Of a stretch of 64,000 bases of DNA, positions 1 through 9,306 are shown piece after piece (positions within the stretch are counted from its first letter, which is position 1; every line of letters starts with the position of its first letter). The stretch is from Nakazawaea peltata (lineage: Eukaryota > Ascomycota > Pichiomycetes > Alaninales > Pachysolenaceae), in assembly GCA_001599355.1 (NCBI GenBank), contig BCGQ01000005.1:993342-1057341 (forward strand). The letters are read 5' to 3'. The translations under genes were made by a program, and so were the position numbers. The notes beneath the pieces were generated by a model. The model made no database searches, was not told where the DNA came from, and saw only the letters and a program-made list of their open reading frames with translations.

Positions 1-884
1 TCAAACGGTTCCCAAAGTTCCCTATATTTGAAGGTATGATCATGAAAGGCTTTGGGTTGAGTCAGATTATAAGAGCTGGTAAGAACGTTTCCGCCGATTA
101 TCAACCTGGAGAAATCGTATTTGGATTAGTCGATTGGTCTGATTACTCGGTGGTTAAGCTGTCCAATTTATTCAATAAAGTGCGAGACCTTTCGATCCCA
201 CTCCATGTCTACTTGGATACTTTGGGATTCACAGGTTTGGCTGCTTATATTGGGTTGAAAAATGTGGGTAAACTTCAAGAGGGTCAATCGGTAGTTATTT
301 CGGCAGCTTCGGGAGCCACCGGTTCTATGGCCGTCCAATTGGCCAAAAAAGTATTCAAACTGAGGCGTGTCATCGCTATCACAAGTTCAGAATCGAAGTG
401 TAATTTCGTCAAGAGTTTAGGTGCCGACGTTGCAATCAACTACAAAGATAAAGATTATAGAGAACAGTTAATTAAGACCATAGGTAAAGATTACGTCGAT
501 TGTTATATGGATCTCGTCGGAGGAGATATATTAGATTCAATGTTGGAACTCATCAAGAATCATGGTATAGTTGTCGCATGTGGAGCCATCGTAGGTTATA
601 ATGATTGTGATAATTTGGGGGTCAAAAATCTCTCAGCAGTCATTACATGTAGGCTTACAATTCAAGGATACATTGTAGGGGATTTCAGTGAAGACTATTT
701 ATCTCTGATAGGAGTAATTGCAAATCTGTTAAAGGAAGGACTCATCAAATCAGATACTAATTCTACAATGACGATCAGAGATATCAAAGGTGATATTTCT
801 CAAATCCCCGAGGTTTGGTCTGAGTTATTCAACTCCAAAAATAAGATTGGGAAATTATTGACTAAGATTGCTGACCCAAATTAA
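1..884 (+). CDS. Zinc-independent medium-chain dehydrogenase/reductase, 5' end cut off by window edge
   Basis: The reading frame is open back to base 3, so the gene begins outside the window; the ATG at 36 is internal. About 290 codons remain of a family usually 340-375 residues long. A Rossmann NAD(P)H-binding region near residues 85-150 shows the AASGATGS glycine motif followed by a basic patch and a GADVAINY segment typical of the leukotriene-B4 12-hydroxydehydrogenase/alkenal reductase branch (yeast YML131W/YNL134C-like). No zinc-ligand cysteines are seen. By family this is an NADPH-dependent reductase of activated double bonds, probably cytosolic; the substrate cannot be told from sequence. 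A CT-rich gap separates it from the downstream kinase on the same strand. Confidence 0.8.
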   Translation, partial: KRFPKFPIFEGMIMKGFGLSQIIRAGKNVSADYQPGEIVFGLVDWSDYSVVKLSNLFNKVRDLSIPLHVYLDTLGFTGLAAYIGLKNVGKLQEGQSVVISAASGATGSMAVQLAKKVFKLRRVIAITSSESKCNFVKSLGADVAINYKDKDYREQLIKTIGKDYVDCYMDLVGGDILDSMLELIKNHGIVVACGAIVGYNDCDNLGVKNLSAVITCRLTIQGYIVGDFSEDYLSLIGVIANLLKEGLIKSDTNSTMTIRDIKGDISQIPEVWSELFNSKNKIGKLLTKIADPN

Positions 885-1371
885 CATTCTGCAGCTCCGT
901 TGCCACGGCTCTATTTCCAACCTGATATCCCCACTATCCATTCCCACGGCTACATTCCATAATTGTATATCCACGGCACTATTTTTCCAATCCCCCCCAC
1001 GCTATCTGTACCCTGCAGCCGCTCCTTGCTTAAACTTTCGTCTGTGCCACGTTATTGCTGGGCTTCGCTCAATAATCTCCTCTTACAGTATATTCCATAT
1101 CAGGAAATCCAACCTCTCTTCCACCATTTCCTTTTACAGTATCTTCCGCATCAGGAAATCCAAACCCTCTCCCAACGTTTCCTCATTCGGAAACAATTTC
1201 CTATCGCAGAAGTCCCAACTGGGTTTCTTTTCAAGCCTTTTTTCACTTCCTTCTCTCATGCTATGCGCACCTTCCCCCCAAAACCTCAATAGATTTTTTT
1301 TTTGTTTATGTATGGACCAATGCACCTTTATCAGAGCATCTCTTGTTGATACCGTTGAAGTATTGTAGTTG
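885..1371. other. Intergenic region with a two-copy 51-bp direct repeat
   Basis: This pyrimidine-rich stretch separates the reductase from the kinase. Two imperfect copies of a unit beginning TTACAGTAT lie at about 1083 and 1134 (period 51 bp), both containing the string CATATCAGGAAATCC or CGCATCAGGAAATCC. Open frames here have CT-biased composition and no recognisable protein, so I treat them as chance. Confidence 0.5.
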
Positions 1372-2481
1372 ATGGGACAGGAAGAGCAAACACGAGTGGT
1401 TCCACTGTTGAATATGGAGCAGATTAGAGCTCCAGGTGGTCCAAATACCGCCATCTACTCACCTCCAACGACCCCGCTGATGCAGCAACATGCACAATTC
1501 CCATCGGCGGCAAAGGAAGCAATAACAACCCCAACCGTGGTGGCGCCGGCGTCTCCACTGGGGTATCTCTTGACCCCGGTGACTCCTCGGAATGTGGATG
1601 AACTGTCTGTGGGGCCCACGAAACGTCTCAACTTACTTGCTGAGTTGGAGTTGAGCAAATGGGAAGTCCCGGGACTCGAATGGTCTGGAAATGAGCAACT
1701 TGTAGGGTCCGGGTCAAATTCAAATGTTTATTGTAGTGAAGTTCTGGATGTCGTACTTAAAGTGCCTCTCTCCAAGCTGAAGAATAAGATCATGAGACAA
1801 GAACTGATGACTATGGCTCAGTTACAGCAAGAAATAGGCTGCGTATCAGATGGGACCACAAGATGGCCCTTCATCAAGTTCTTTGGGATTAAATATCTTG
1901 GAGATGAAAGATTGTGTTTAGTTCTTGAACGACTGGAATCTGATTTACAGCATTATTTAGATGGTTGTGGTGTAGTTGCTGCTGGAGCCGGTTCCGAGAT
2001 CTTTATTGGTCGTGAAAGATGGTGGAATTTGTATCTGGATTTAAAGTTGGCTCTTGCAGAACTTCGTCTGCTGGATATTGTTCATTGTGATTTGAAAACT
2101 TCTAATATTCTTGTTCATGGTGATCATTTCAAGGTATGTGATTTCAGTTCTGCTAAATCCATCGAAGATTCATCACTTGACCCAGAAACCACACTTCAAT
2201 TTTTAGCACCTGAATTGTTACATCTTGGTAACAAATCGAATCATAATTTCTCGACGGATTTATACTCGGCTGGGTTGATATTGTTACATGCAGCTACCGG
2301 TCGTCAACCATATGAGGATTATCTTAGTAGTAGTATGATCAGATTAATGACTATGATCAAGGGAAATATGGTATTGGAAGTACTAGATCTGCATAGTGTT
2401 CATATTTTAAGACAAAATCCTGATATTTATGCAATTTTAAAGAGGATTCTTGTTCAGAGATGTGATTTGGATGAGTTATGA
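1372..2481 (+). CDS. ISR1: Isr1-like protein kinase
   Basis: A 369-codon divergent Ser/Thr kinase with a disordered, proline-rich N-terminus (about 1-95) and one kinase domain. I see a glycine-loop-like GSGSNSNVY, VLKV as the VAIK lysine, a catalytic loop VHCDLKTSN near residue 238, DFS in place of DFG, an APE (FLAPELL), and a C-terminal LKRILVQR segment. The IWW/RWW element before the catalytic loop, the DFS/DFT variant and the C-terminal block match S. cerevisiae Isr1, linked to regulation of UDP-GlcNAc and cell-wall precursor synthesis. Position supports this: ISR1, FHL1, PRE2, RPL11 and SNT309 lie together in both yeasts. The start is the ATG at 1372; the TTG codon just before it is not a start. 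Confidence 0.8.
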   Translation: MGQEEQTRVVPLLNMEQIRAPGGPNTAIYSPPTTPLMQQHAQFPSAAKEAITTPTVVAPASPLGYLLTPVTPRNVDELSVGPTKRLNLLAELELSKWEVPGLEWSGNEQLVGSGSNSNVYCSEVLDVVLKVPLSKLKNKIMRQELMTMAQLQQEIGCVSDGTTRWPFIKFFGIKYLGDERLCLVLERLESDLQHYLDGCGVVAAGAGSEIFIGRERWWNLYLDLKLALAELRLLDIVHCDLKTSNILVHGDHFKVCDFSSAKSIEDSSLDPETTLQFLAPELLHLGNKSNHNFSTDLYSAGLILLHAATGRQPYEDYLSSSMIRLMTMIKGNMVLEVLDLHSVHILRQNPDIYAILKRILVQRCDLDEL

Positions 2482-2525
2482 TTGGATAGCTGTCCTATCG
2501 ATACATTGAATTGGCCTTTCACCCT

Positions 2526-2640
2526 GGCAATACGATCATATACCGGCAATACCATAATATACCCGGCAATGCCATCATATACCCAGCAATGCCATCATAT
2601 ACCCAGCAATGCCATCATATACCCAGCAATACCTAATATG
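2526..2640. repeat. 20-bp tandem repeat downstream of ISR1
   Basis: Four to five head-to-tail copies of a 20-bp unit (consensus GGCAATGCCATCATATACCC) start at 2545, 2565, 2585 and 2605, with degenerate copies at both ends. It begins within 50 bp of the ISR1 stop codon, so it lies in or next to the 3' UTR. Confidence 0.85.
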
Positions 2641-3189
2641 TCTGCTAACACCTCAGTGCCATGATACCATAATATCCCCTAATATGCTAATACGATACCC
2701 CTAATACCCATACCAATTGTACCAGTCAATAATAATACCCAAAATCCATAATGGAAATAATATTTAATAATTTAAATGATGTTTAGAATATTGTAGATAT
2801 AACTTAAAGTGAGAATGTTCCCTTGATCTTTCCTTGATCTCACTCTTGATCATCCCTTGATATGACTGAGTGTATTTTCTAATTTTAGATCACTACCTAA
2901 ATTTAGATAATGATTTGATGAGCTAAATTTAGATCTATTTTATGTCCTTCGCTAACTCCCCTCTATCTGCCCATCGCTTTTGGTACCTCCACCATCTGGT
3001 CTCTGCGCAGTTTCGTTACATGCTCTTTCCTTCTCTCGTCCTACAACCAATTTCATCCACCTGTCAAATCCATTTTCTGGTTCAATAAATTCCGTCGGAA
3101 AAACGTCATTTCCGATCTTTTTCCGACAATTCCTTCTTGCCATAACATTTACAGATGAGATCATTGAGTAATTTGGATTCAGTTCAATT

Positions 3190-3520
3190 TGATTTTCTTT
3201 ACATTATTTCTTCTTTCCTTCGGCTCTTCATTCCTTCAGCTCTCGAATCATTCATCTCTTTATTTTTTCATCTCGTTGATATCTTCACATCTTCGGTTCT
3301 TCATTTTTGTCTTCCTCCCTTCTATCCCTCTCCCCTCTGTCTCTCTACCTCTCTGTCTCTCTCCCCTTCTCCTTTTCCTTCCACCCCCTTTCCACCCCCT
3401 TTCCATCCCTTTTTCCCTTCCTTTTCCCTTCCTTTTCCCTTCCTTTTCCCTTCCTTTTCCCTCCCTCTCTCTCCCTCTCTCTCTCCCTCCCTCCCTCTTC
3501 CCCCTGTCTCTAAAAGAAAT
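3190..3520 (+). promoter_or_regulatory. Polypyrimidine leader upstream of FHL1
   Basis: Almost pure C and T on the coding strand for about 300 bp, including four copies of an 11-bp CCCTTCCTTTT unit (about 3415-3460) and a run of CTCT dinucleotides (3461-3510). CT-rich core promoters or leaders are common before strong or regulatory yeast genes; that role here is inferred. Confidence 0.5.
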
Positions 3521-3627
3521 TTTTTGCTCTAAAAATTTTTCCTCCCATCACTTTAATCTCTTCACGTGGACAAGTTCAATCGTGGTGGGATCTTCAATCT
3601 ATTCACCTTCAAATATTCTCCGACACG

Positions 3628-6450
3628 ATGAACGAGTCTGATGGTCATGGTCATGGCCATTTCTCAGACTTGCAACTCAATGCATTGATGGGAAACTCCC
3701 CCTCTCAACAACCACAACTCGACGACAAACATGACCTTGATTCGACACTTTTCAACCTCTTGAGCAGTGAGGCAAACTCGGCAAATTCCACTCCCGAACC
3801 TCCTAGTCTAACTCAGCTTCTGAATCTGCAAGTCCTGCCTCCTGTGGTGGCGGCTCAGGTCGTTATGGCTAAGGGCGCTTCCCAATCTACTAAGAAACTG
3901 CTGCCTCCTGTAGTGCTGCTGAAGGTTATCAAGGCAAAGAGAGATCTTCTGGGCACATCCACAACCACAACAACAACAACCACTGACACAGATCCTCAAG
4001 ACGATCCTCAAGCTGATGACCTCGAACCTGAAGATGATGACGATTCCTCCAGAATCTCCCTGTATGCTCGTCTAGACTTCCCCAATTTCACGTTCTACGT
4101 CCAAACTTTACAAGTATTGCTTGGGCGTAAGATCGATAACGATCATGATAACTCAGTCGACGTCCATTTGGGCTCAACTAAGGCCATCTCACGTAAACAT
4201 GGTAAGATTTTCTACAATTTTGGTACTCAAAGATTCGAGTTGAGTATTTTAGGGCGAAATGGAGCCTTTGTAGACGAGACTTTTGTCGAAACTGGCGTCA
4301 CATTGCCATTAAAGAACAACACCAAGATCCAAATAGGTGAAATTCCATTCCAATTTGTCTTACCTACACCTAATTCCAAGACCAAGAAGAACTCCAAGAG
4401 GAAACAGATCAACCCATCGGATGCGATCAGCATGAAATCAAGCTTTTATAATAGCAGTAGTACGGCAAATTCACCTAGAGTTGGTAGACATCTTTCTACT
4501 GACTCTGTGAGTGCTAAAATCAAGGAAGAATCACCTTCGGGAACGGGAAATACCACAGCTATAACGACTCCAATAATACAACCATCACAGAATGTTAGTC
4601 AATCTCAGGCTCAGATCGTATCTCAACCTCAAGGTGAGGGTCTGACTCAACTTTCAGCTGAGACTTCAGGTCAACTTCAGACTCCATCTCTGGGCCAATC
4701 TCTGGGCCAGTCCCTGTCCCAAAGTCTCTCTCAACCCACAGACTCAAAGAAACCAAAAGAAAAACCTCCAAAGAAAGTCAAACAACCAAAGAAAGTTTAC
4801 ACCCTCGAAGAGATCCCAGAACAATACCGTACCAAACCAAACCATTCCTACTCTCATCTCATTGCTATGTGCTTGAAAGAAAGGTGTACAGAAAGAGGAA
4901 TGTCTCTATCGGAGATCTATAAAGCCATCCAAGAAATGTATCCATACTACCACTACTCCCCAGACGGATGGCAGTCCTCGGTTAGACATAATTTATCACT
5001 CAACAAGTCATTCAAGAAGGTTAGTAAAGAAGGTAAGGGATGGTTATGGGGATTGGATGAGGAATATTATAATGAGAAGGAGAAAATGGGTGCTTCTCCT
5101 GCTGGTGATAGCAAGAAATCCATTTCTAATACTAGCATTCAGGCTCAGTTAGCTGCTAATAGGGCTAAAGTGTATTCTGGCGCATCACCAAGTCCTGGGA
5201 CATCCACAAATACCGGTGGTTCTACTACTTCTGCTGCAACAACTACTTCCAATACTTCTACAGCTCCTGTTCCTGCTACTTCCACTCCCTCTGCCACTCC
5301 TGCTACTCCTGCTACTCCCTCTAAAGATTCTAAAGATTCAGACCTGTCAACTACTCCAATGAGTAAGCTTTCCGGTGACACAATGAAAGCTTTGAACTAC
5401 TTACAACAAGAATTAATAAGGTTAACTAAAGATCGTAAAGGTCTTGACAAGAAAACCACTACTCAAATCTTAACCCAAGCGTTGGCTATGACGATTTCTC
5501 AAGTAAACCAAGCAGCTAAGAACAGTGGAATGACCGGAAACCCATTGGTTTTATTAATCGATAAGAATCCTCAACATTTGACAAAGATTTTGACTGCTGC
5601 TTTGAATGCAGCTACTTATCAAGTGACAAAGGGTAAAGTCAAGCCTGGAATGGTTAATAATAATAATGTAGATTCACCGGGAGGATCAACACCAAAGAAA
5701 ACACCAGCTACTAAACCGGCTCTGTCACTGGCCTCCACACTGGCCTCCACTCCAGCTCCAACACCATCAAAACCACCTATTAATGACAAATTCCAACCTC
5801 CCCACGTGACTAATCCACTGCCTCTGCAATTGACTAAAGCTCTGACAACTACACCACGTCCAGCAGCATTTTCAAGACCATCACTGTACTCAGCACCTAG
5901 ATCTCTGGCCTCCCTGGGCTCTGGCCTGGTCTCTAACCTGGCCACTAACCCAGCATCCCCTGCCAACCTGACTCCAAAACCAAAAATCTCCAAACCTTCA
6001 TCTTATTCAGCACCTTCCAACGGATTTTCAGCCTCCGTTCCGTCGTTGAAAACGAAACCAAAGTCTCAAGATGTTTCTAACGACAGCATTGAAATGAACA
6101 AGCCATTCACTCCGGACGATCTCACATCCAAACCGATCTCAGCATCGGCAGGTTCTGTAGGCTCCACAGGGTCCATAGGCTCCACCGGGTCAGCTGCCTC
6201 ACCCTCTCCCGATCTCAACGACCCTCTCAACGACCCAGAAATCGATAAAGTCTTAGAATCCTTCTCAAGACAAGGAACCCCAGGCTTAGATGACCATAAC
6301 GAATCAGAACCAGTAGATTTAGACAAATTACTCGCCGAAGATGGCTATTTAAACGACGATCTGCTCCTCGAATCGGTCTCAGGAGTCAAAAGAACAGCAG
6401 ATCCTCACCACACCGACTCTCCAGAGTCCAAACTCCCAAAGTTAGACTAG
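3628..6450 (+). CDS. FHL1: Forkhead/FHA transcription factor Fhl1
   Basis: 940 codons with an FHA domain (about residues 145-248) and a forkhead DNA-binding domain (about 403-482, including PDGWQSSVRHNLSLNKSF and GWLWGLDEEY). The rest is Ser/Thr/Pro/Gln/Ala-rich and disordered. The FHA sequence (FTFYVQTLQV, AISRKHGKIFYNFGTQRFE) and the EIPEQYRTKP lead-in match Fhl1, not Fkh1/2. Fhl1 with Ifh1 activates ribosomal-protein genes; the FHA domain binds Ifh1. Its neighbours are the same as in S. cerevisiae (YPR104C next to PRE2 and RPL11A). CTG is frequent; read as Ala it restores the conserved AYARLDF start of the FHA (codon 4060) and makes the tail Ala/Pro/Ser-rich. Its long CT-rich leader is listed separately. 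Confidence 0.9.
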   Translation: MNESDGHGHGHFSDLQLNALMGNSPSQQPQLDDKHDLDSTLFNLLSSEANSANSTPEPPSLTQLLNLQVLPPVVAAQVVMAKGASQSTKKLLPPVVLLKVIKAKRDLLGTSTTTTTTTTDTDPQDDPQADDLEPEDDDDSSRISLYARLDFPNFTFYVQTLQVLLGRKIDNDHDNSVDVHLGSTKAISRKHGKIFYNFGTQRFELSILGRNGAFVDETFVETGVTLPLKNNTKIQIGEIPFQFVLPTPNSKTKKNSKRKQINPSDAISMKSSFYNSSSTANSPRVGRHLSTDSVSAKIKEESPSGTGNTTAITTPIIQPSQNVSQSQAQIVSQPQGEGLTQLSAETSGQLQTPSLGQSLGQSLSQSLSQPTDSKKPKEKPPKKVKQPKKVYTLEEIPEQYRTKPNHSYSHLIAMCLKERCTERGMSLSEIYKAIQEMYPYYHYSPDGWQSSVRHNLSLNKSFKKVSKEGKGWLWGLDEEYYNEKEKMGASPAGDSKKSISNTSIQAQLAANRAKVYSGASPSPGTSTNTGGSTTSAATTTSNTSTAPVPATSTPSATPATPATPSKDSKDSDLSTTPMSKLSGDTMKALNYLQQELIRLTKDRKGLDKKTTTQILTQALAMTISQVNQAAKNSGMTGNPLVLLIDKNPQHLTKILTAALNAATYQVTKGKVKPGMVNNNNVDSPGGSTPKKTPATKPALSLASTLASTPAPTPSKPPINDKFQPPHVTNPLPLQLTKALTTTPRPAAFSRPSLYSAPRSLASLGSGLVSNLATNPASPANLTPKPKISKPSSYSAPSNGFSASVPSLKTKPKSQDVSNDSIEMNKPFTPDDLTSKPISASAGSVGSTGSIGSTGSAASPSPDLNDPLNDPEIDKVLESFSRQGTPGLDDHNESEPVDLDKLLAEDGYLNDDLLLESVSGVKRTADPHHTDSPESKLPKLD

Positions 6451-6498
6451 ACTACATCCTCATTTTTAGCATTTCTAATATATTTATATATATATTTT

Positions 6499-7350
6499 TT
6501 AACCTTTAACGTTATTAAAACTTCCCTCCTTCTCCTTGGTCTCCCAGAATAACGGCCCAACATCATGATTGCCATGGAATACCCAACCGTTCTCGGTCAC
6601 GTGATACAAATTGATAGAACCACCAGAATAAGCGTCTCTATGAGCAGCAGCAAGAATCGATCTCTTACCCAAATACAACAGTTCTTCTACGGTCAAATCC
6701 CACTTATAATTAGAATCCAAGACACCATATGCAAAAGTCTGACCAGATCCGACACAAAAGAGGTCTCCCTTCAATCTGGTCCCGTCGGAATCGACATAGT
6801 AGATAGTTGGACCTTCCTTCTTGGTGTATCCACAAACCATAGTACCCATAGATAATCCCATTCCTTTGTATTGATACACCAAATTACCCAAGATCTTGGA
6901 CAGAGCCAGGACCGAGATACGTTCCTTCTCACGTAATTCGTGTAAACGACATTGAGTTCCTAACCAAGTCTCCCAATATTGACAATCGGCAGCTCCTCCC
7001 GCCATGGTACCCAATAAAAATGGGTTGATTTCAATCACTTTCTTCACCGTTTGCGAGGCAATCCAGTTACCTGCAGTGGCTCTAGAATCCACAGCTACTA
7101 CGATTCCACCTTGGAATCTGAACAGCAACGTCGTAGTACCGTGAGCAATCTTGATGGCACAATCCTTGTTTTGAGAGTCATCCGTGTGGGCTCTAAGGAA
7201 TTCAGCCGGTTGAGAAATAGGAGGCAAAGTGATGGAAGGTGCCAAGTTCAATCCGACGCCGGAATTGAAGAATTCTTCCTTGATCGAGTCGATGTCCTCG
7301 ACCTGTTTGTTCGCCGAGGCGTGTGTGTATTGAGAACTGATCGAATTCAT
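6499..7350 (-). CDS. PRE2: 20S proteasome subunit beta5 (chymotrypsin-like)
   Basis: 283 residues with a 71-residue propeptide ending in Gly71, then the catalytic Thr72 (mature Thr1) in HGTTTL. Asp88 (Asp17) and Lys104 (Lys33) of the active site are present, as are the family blocks [24 protein letters not shown], and [13 protein letters not shown]-like sequence. It is very close to S. cerevisiae Pre2 throughout. Three CTG codons (7123-7125, 6907-6909, 6901-6903) sit exactly where Pre2 has Ala (TLAFRF; RISVAAASK), which is strong evidence for CUG = Ala. It is divergent from RPL11 across a 313-bp shared promoter and convergent with FHL1 (48 bp apart). Confidence 0.98.
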   Translation of the reverse strand: MNSISSQYTHASANKQVEDIDSIKEEFFNSGVGLNLAPSITLPPISQPAEFLRAHTDDSQNKDCAIKIAHGTTTLLFRFQGGIVVAVDSRATAGNWIASQTVKKVIEINPFLLGTMAGGAADCQYWETWLGTQCRLHELREKERISVLALSKILGNLVYQYKGMGLSMGTMVCGYTKKEGPTIYYVDSDGTRLKGDLFCVGSGQTFAYGVLDSNYKWDLTVEELLYLGKRSILAAAHRDAYSGGSINLYHVTENGWVFHGNHDVGPLFWETKEKEGSFNNVKG

Positions 7351-7663
7351 CTCAATTGATTTTGATCAGAACACTTGGTGTTTGAAGTGGCGTTTATCAA
7401 TGGCGATTTTTGTCTTCTCTTTGGAGAGTCGTGCACAATACGAAAAAAGTGTAAATCAGCAGATTATCATTTTGTACATCGTTACACCACTTGCATCATA
7501 ACACCAGGGTATAACCCTATCGCGCAGCTCCCATCTCTGTAGGGGAAAAAATTTTCTACTCAACTTTTTTCATCTGGAAAGTTTTTCTTCTTGATATTTT
7601 TTTCAAATTTATTTAATTCATTCATACCATCAAGGATCAAGCAATAACCTAAAATTAGCAAAA
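7351..7663. promoter_or_regulatory. Shared PRE2/RPL11 divergent promoter
   Basis: A 313-bp gap between divergent starts. It holds CACC/CAGGG-rich and AACCCTAT strings (7490-7520) that could be ribosomal-protein gene elements, a T-rich stretch from 7550 on, and an A-rich leader just before the RPL11 ATG. No exact Rpn4 (GGTGGCAAA) or Rap1 consensus was found. Binding assignments remain inference. Confidence 0.4.
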
Positions 7664-8550
7664 ATGGTAAGCAGAAATGTTAATAATTGGAATACGAGAG
7701 ATGATAGAGCAGAGTCAGTCAAGGGATGAAGAGAGAACATGATGAGGATTCCAGTTGAATACCGTTTTTGAATCTAATTTTCATGGGAGTTGTGATGATA
7801 ATACATAGTAGGATATGAGGAAGGATAAAGACATGACTGAAAGCAGCATGTTTGAACAGATGAAGCTAAGAGCTTCTGCGTTTCCTGATTCTCTACACCT
7901 GTATTGATTCACTCTCTGATTTTAAGATTCAAGAATAAAAACTGTGACCCCTCGTAGTGTTCCTCTTAGTGCTTCTCTTAGCTCAGTAATCTCCGTATCC
8001 ACATCCTCCCACAAACCTCATACTAACACCACACCAGTCTTCCAATCCTATGAGAGAACTCCACATTGAGAAGTTGGTTTTGAACATCTGTGTCGGTGAA
8101 TCCGGTGACAGATTGACCAGAGCTTCCAAGGTCTTGGAACAATTGTCTGGTCAAACCCCAGTTCAATCCAAGGCTAGATACACCGTCAGATCTTTCGGTA
8201 TCAGAAGAAACGAAAAGATTGCCGTCCACGTCACCGTCAGAGGTCCAAAGGCTGAGGAAATTCTCGAGAGAGGTTTGAAGGTCAAGGAATACCAATTGAG
8301 AAACAGAAACTTCTCTGCCACTGGTAACTTTGGTTTCGGTATTGCCGAGCACATCGACTTGGGTATCAAGTACGACCCAGGAATTGGTATTTACGGTATG
8401 GACTTCTACGTTGTTATGAACAGAGCTGGTGCCAGAGTTGCCAGAAGAAAGAGATGTAAGTCTACTGTTGGTAACTCCCACAAGGTCACCAAGGAGGACT
8501 CCATCCTGTGGTTCAAGGCTAAATACGATGCTGATGTTTTGGACAAATAA
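7664..8550 (+). CDS. RPL11: 60S ribosomal protein uL5 (Rpl11), one intron
   Basis: The coding sequence is join(7664..7666, 8038..8550), 171 residues. The first exon is the ATG alone, followed by GTAAGC; the intron ends ACACCAG with a TACTAAC branch point at 8021-8027. The spliced N-terminus, M then SSNPMREL, matches the yeast Rpl11 start ending NPMRDLKIEKL, which fixes both splice sites. The rest is nearly identical to Rpl11 ([21 protein letters not shown]). Rpl11 binds 5S rRNA in the central protuberance of the large subunit. The single CTG (in EDSI-CTG-WF) lies at a position that is small or polar in relatives. Codon use is strongly biased, as for a highly expressed gene. Confidence 0.97.
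7667..8037 (+). other. RPL11 intron (371 nt)
   Basis: 5' splice site GTAAGC directly after the start codon, branch TACTAAC at 8021-8027, 3' site CAG at 8035-8037. The branch-to-AG distance is short. The interior contains C-box-like and D-box-like motifs discussed as a possible snoRNA. Confidence 0.93.
7735..7852 (+). ncRNA. Possible box C/D snoRNA within the RPL11 intron
   Basis: A C-box match ATGATGA (7739-7745), a C'-like TGATGAT (about 7793) and a D-box CTGA (7837-7840) lie in order, and AACATG (from 7736) can pair with CATGTT (about 7847-7852). The stem overlaps the C box, no clear D' box is seen and I could not match a guide to rRNA, so this is only a candidate. Confidence 0.2.
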
Positions 8551-8646
8551 ACACATTTCGTGTAATATATATCATATCATCTAATAAAAACCACGATAGT
8601 TAGTCATCTTGTAGTACATAGTTTTTTCGAAATCATAAATCATTAC

Positions 8647-9306
8647 TTATACATCACTATGAATTTGAGCCAACTCTAATTTAGCACATTCCACTCCAAC
8701 ATCGATACATCCCTTTAAACTTTCTTGCCATCTGGACTTCAAATACTCATCAGTAGGTTGATACTCAACTTGTCGTCTCTTCCGATCCAGCTTTATCTCA
8801 TCGACAGCGATTCTTTTCTTATGCAAAACACTTTCCACTTCCTCGTTATACAAAGCAAGAACATCATTATTAATCAACCATTTGTTCTTATGAGTCTCTT
8901 CACACACATTCGATAAAGTTAAAGATCTTTTTCTTAACAAAGAATGCGATAAAGATGAATATAAATTTTCGTAGTTCAACTGATTATCCTCGGTGGTGAG
9001 ATTTGAATATTTAGACATATCAATACCACCTAATGTAAAATCTTCTTCAAAACTAGACAGGTAAAAATCGTCATCTTCATATAATTCACGGAGCATCAGA
9101 GAATCTGCCACTTCGTCTCTGGTGAATCTGTTCTCCAACGAAGGGTGGATCTGCTGAGTATTCATTTCCGCAAATTCCCTCGCCACCATAGCGTTCACCT
9201 GATCTCTCAGTTGTTCCGATACTTCTTGGTCAAGATAGACTAAAGAGTCGTTAATTCTCATCAACACTTCGTTGCTATCGGGGGTTGCTTCTTTATCTTT
9301 GAACAT
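8647..9306 (-). CDS. SNT309: Prp19-complex splicing factor, BCAS2/Snt309/Cwf7 family
   Basis: 219 residues. The N-terminal NDSLVYLDQEVSEQLRDQV block corresponds to the D(S/A)LPYID start of BCAS2-family proteins, and the C-terminal half is a charged coiled coil (about 125-215) ending in a WQESLKGCIDVGVECAKLE segment like the W..LV.KN.EIE.A...LE of the family. Snt309/BCAS2 stabilises the Prp19 (NineTeen) complex that activates the spliceosome. Sequence similarity is modest, but the location next to RPL11 and PRE2 is exactly that of SNT309 (YPR101W) in S. cerevisiae. It is convergent with RPL11, with fewer than 100 bp between stops. Confidence 0.8.
   Translation of the reverse strand: MFKDKEATPDSNEVLMRINDSLVYLDQEVSEQLRDQVNAMVAREFAEMNTQQIHPSLENRFTRDEVADSLMLRELYEDDDFYLSSFEEDFTLGGIDMSKYSNLTTEDNQLNYENLYSSLSHSLLRKRSLTLSNVCEETHKNKWLINNDVLALYNEEVESVLHKKRIAVDEIKLDRKRRQVEYQPTDEYLKSRWQESLKGCIDVGVECAKLELAQIHSDV

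Larger units (their letters stand above)
2482..3627. other. Intergenic region: minisatellite, AT-rich block and long polypyrimidine leader
   Basis: From left to right it holds the 20-bp minisatellite just after ISR1 (2526-2640), an AT-rich block with several TGATCTTTCC/CTTGATC-like strings (2740-2945), and a coding-strand C+T tract (about 3190-3520) before the FHL1 start. The open frames within the tract encode Pro/Ser/Leu/Phe low complexity and look like composition effects. Confidence 0.6.

Noticed and set aside
868-1454. Overlapping open frames between the reductase and ISR1
   Set aside because: CT-biased composition, no domain and no conserved start; taken as chance frames.
2526-2640. 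CRISPR array
   Set aside because: Tandem repeats without spacers in a eukaryotic genome.
3155-3641. Open frames in the polypyrimidine tract before FHL1
   Set aside because: Composition effect of a C+T-only stretch, which cannot contain stop codons.
3628-6450. The forkhead protein as Fkh1/Fkh2
   Set aside because: The FHA and forkhead sequences and the PRE2/RPL11 neighbours match Fhl1.
7351-7663. Rpn4 (GGTGGCAAA) or Rap1 sites in the PRE2/RPL11 promoter
   Set aside because: Only partial matches (AGTGGCG, ACACCAGGGT, AACCCTAT); not enough to annotate as sites.
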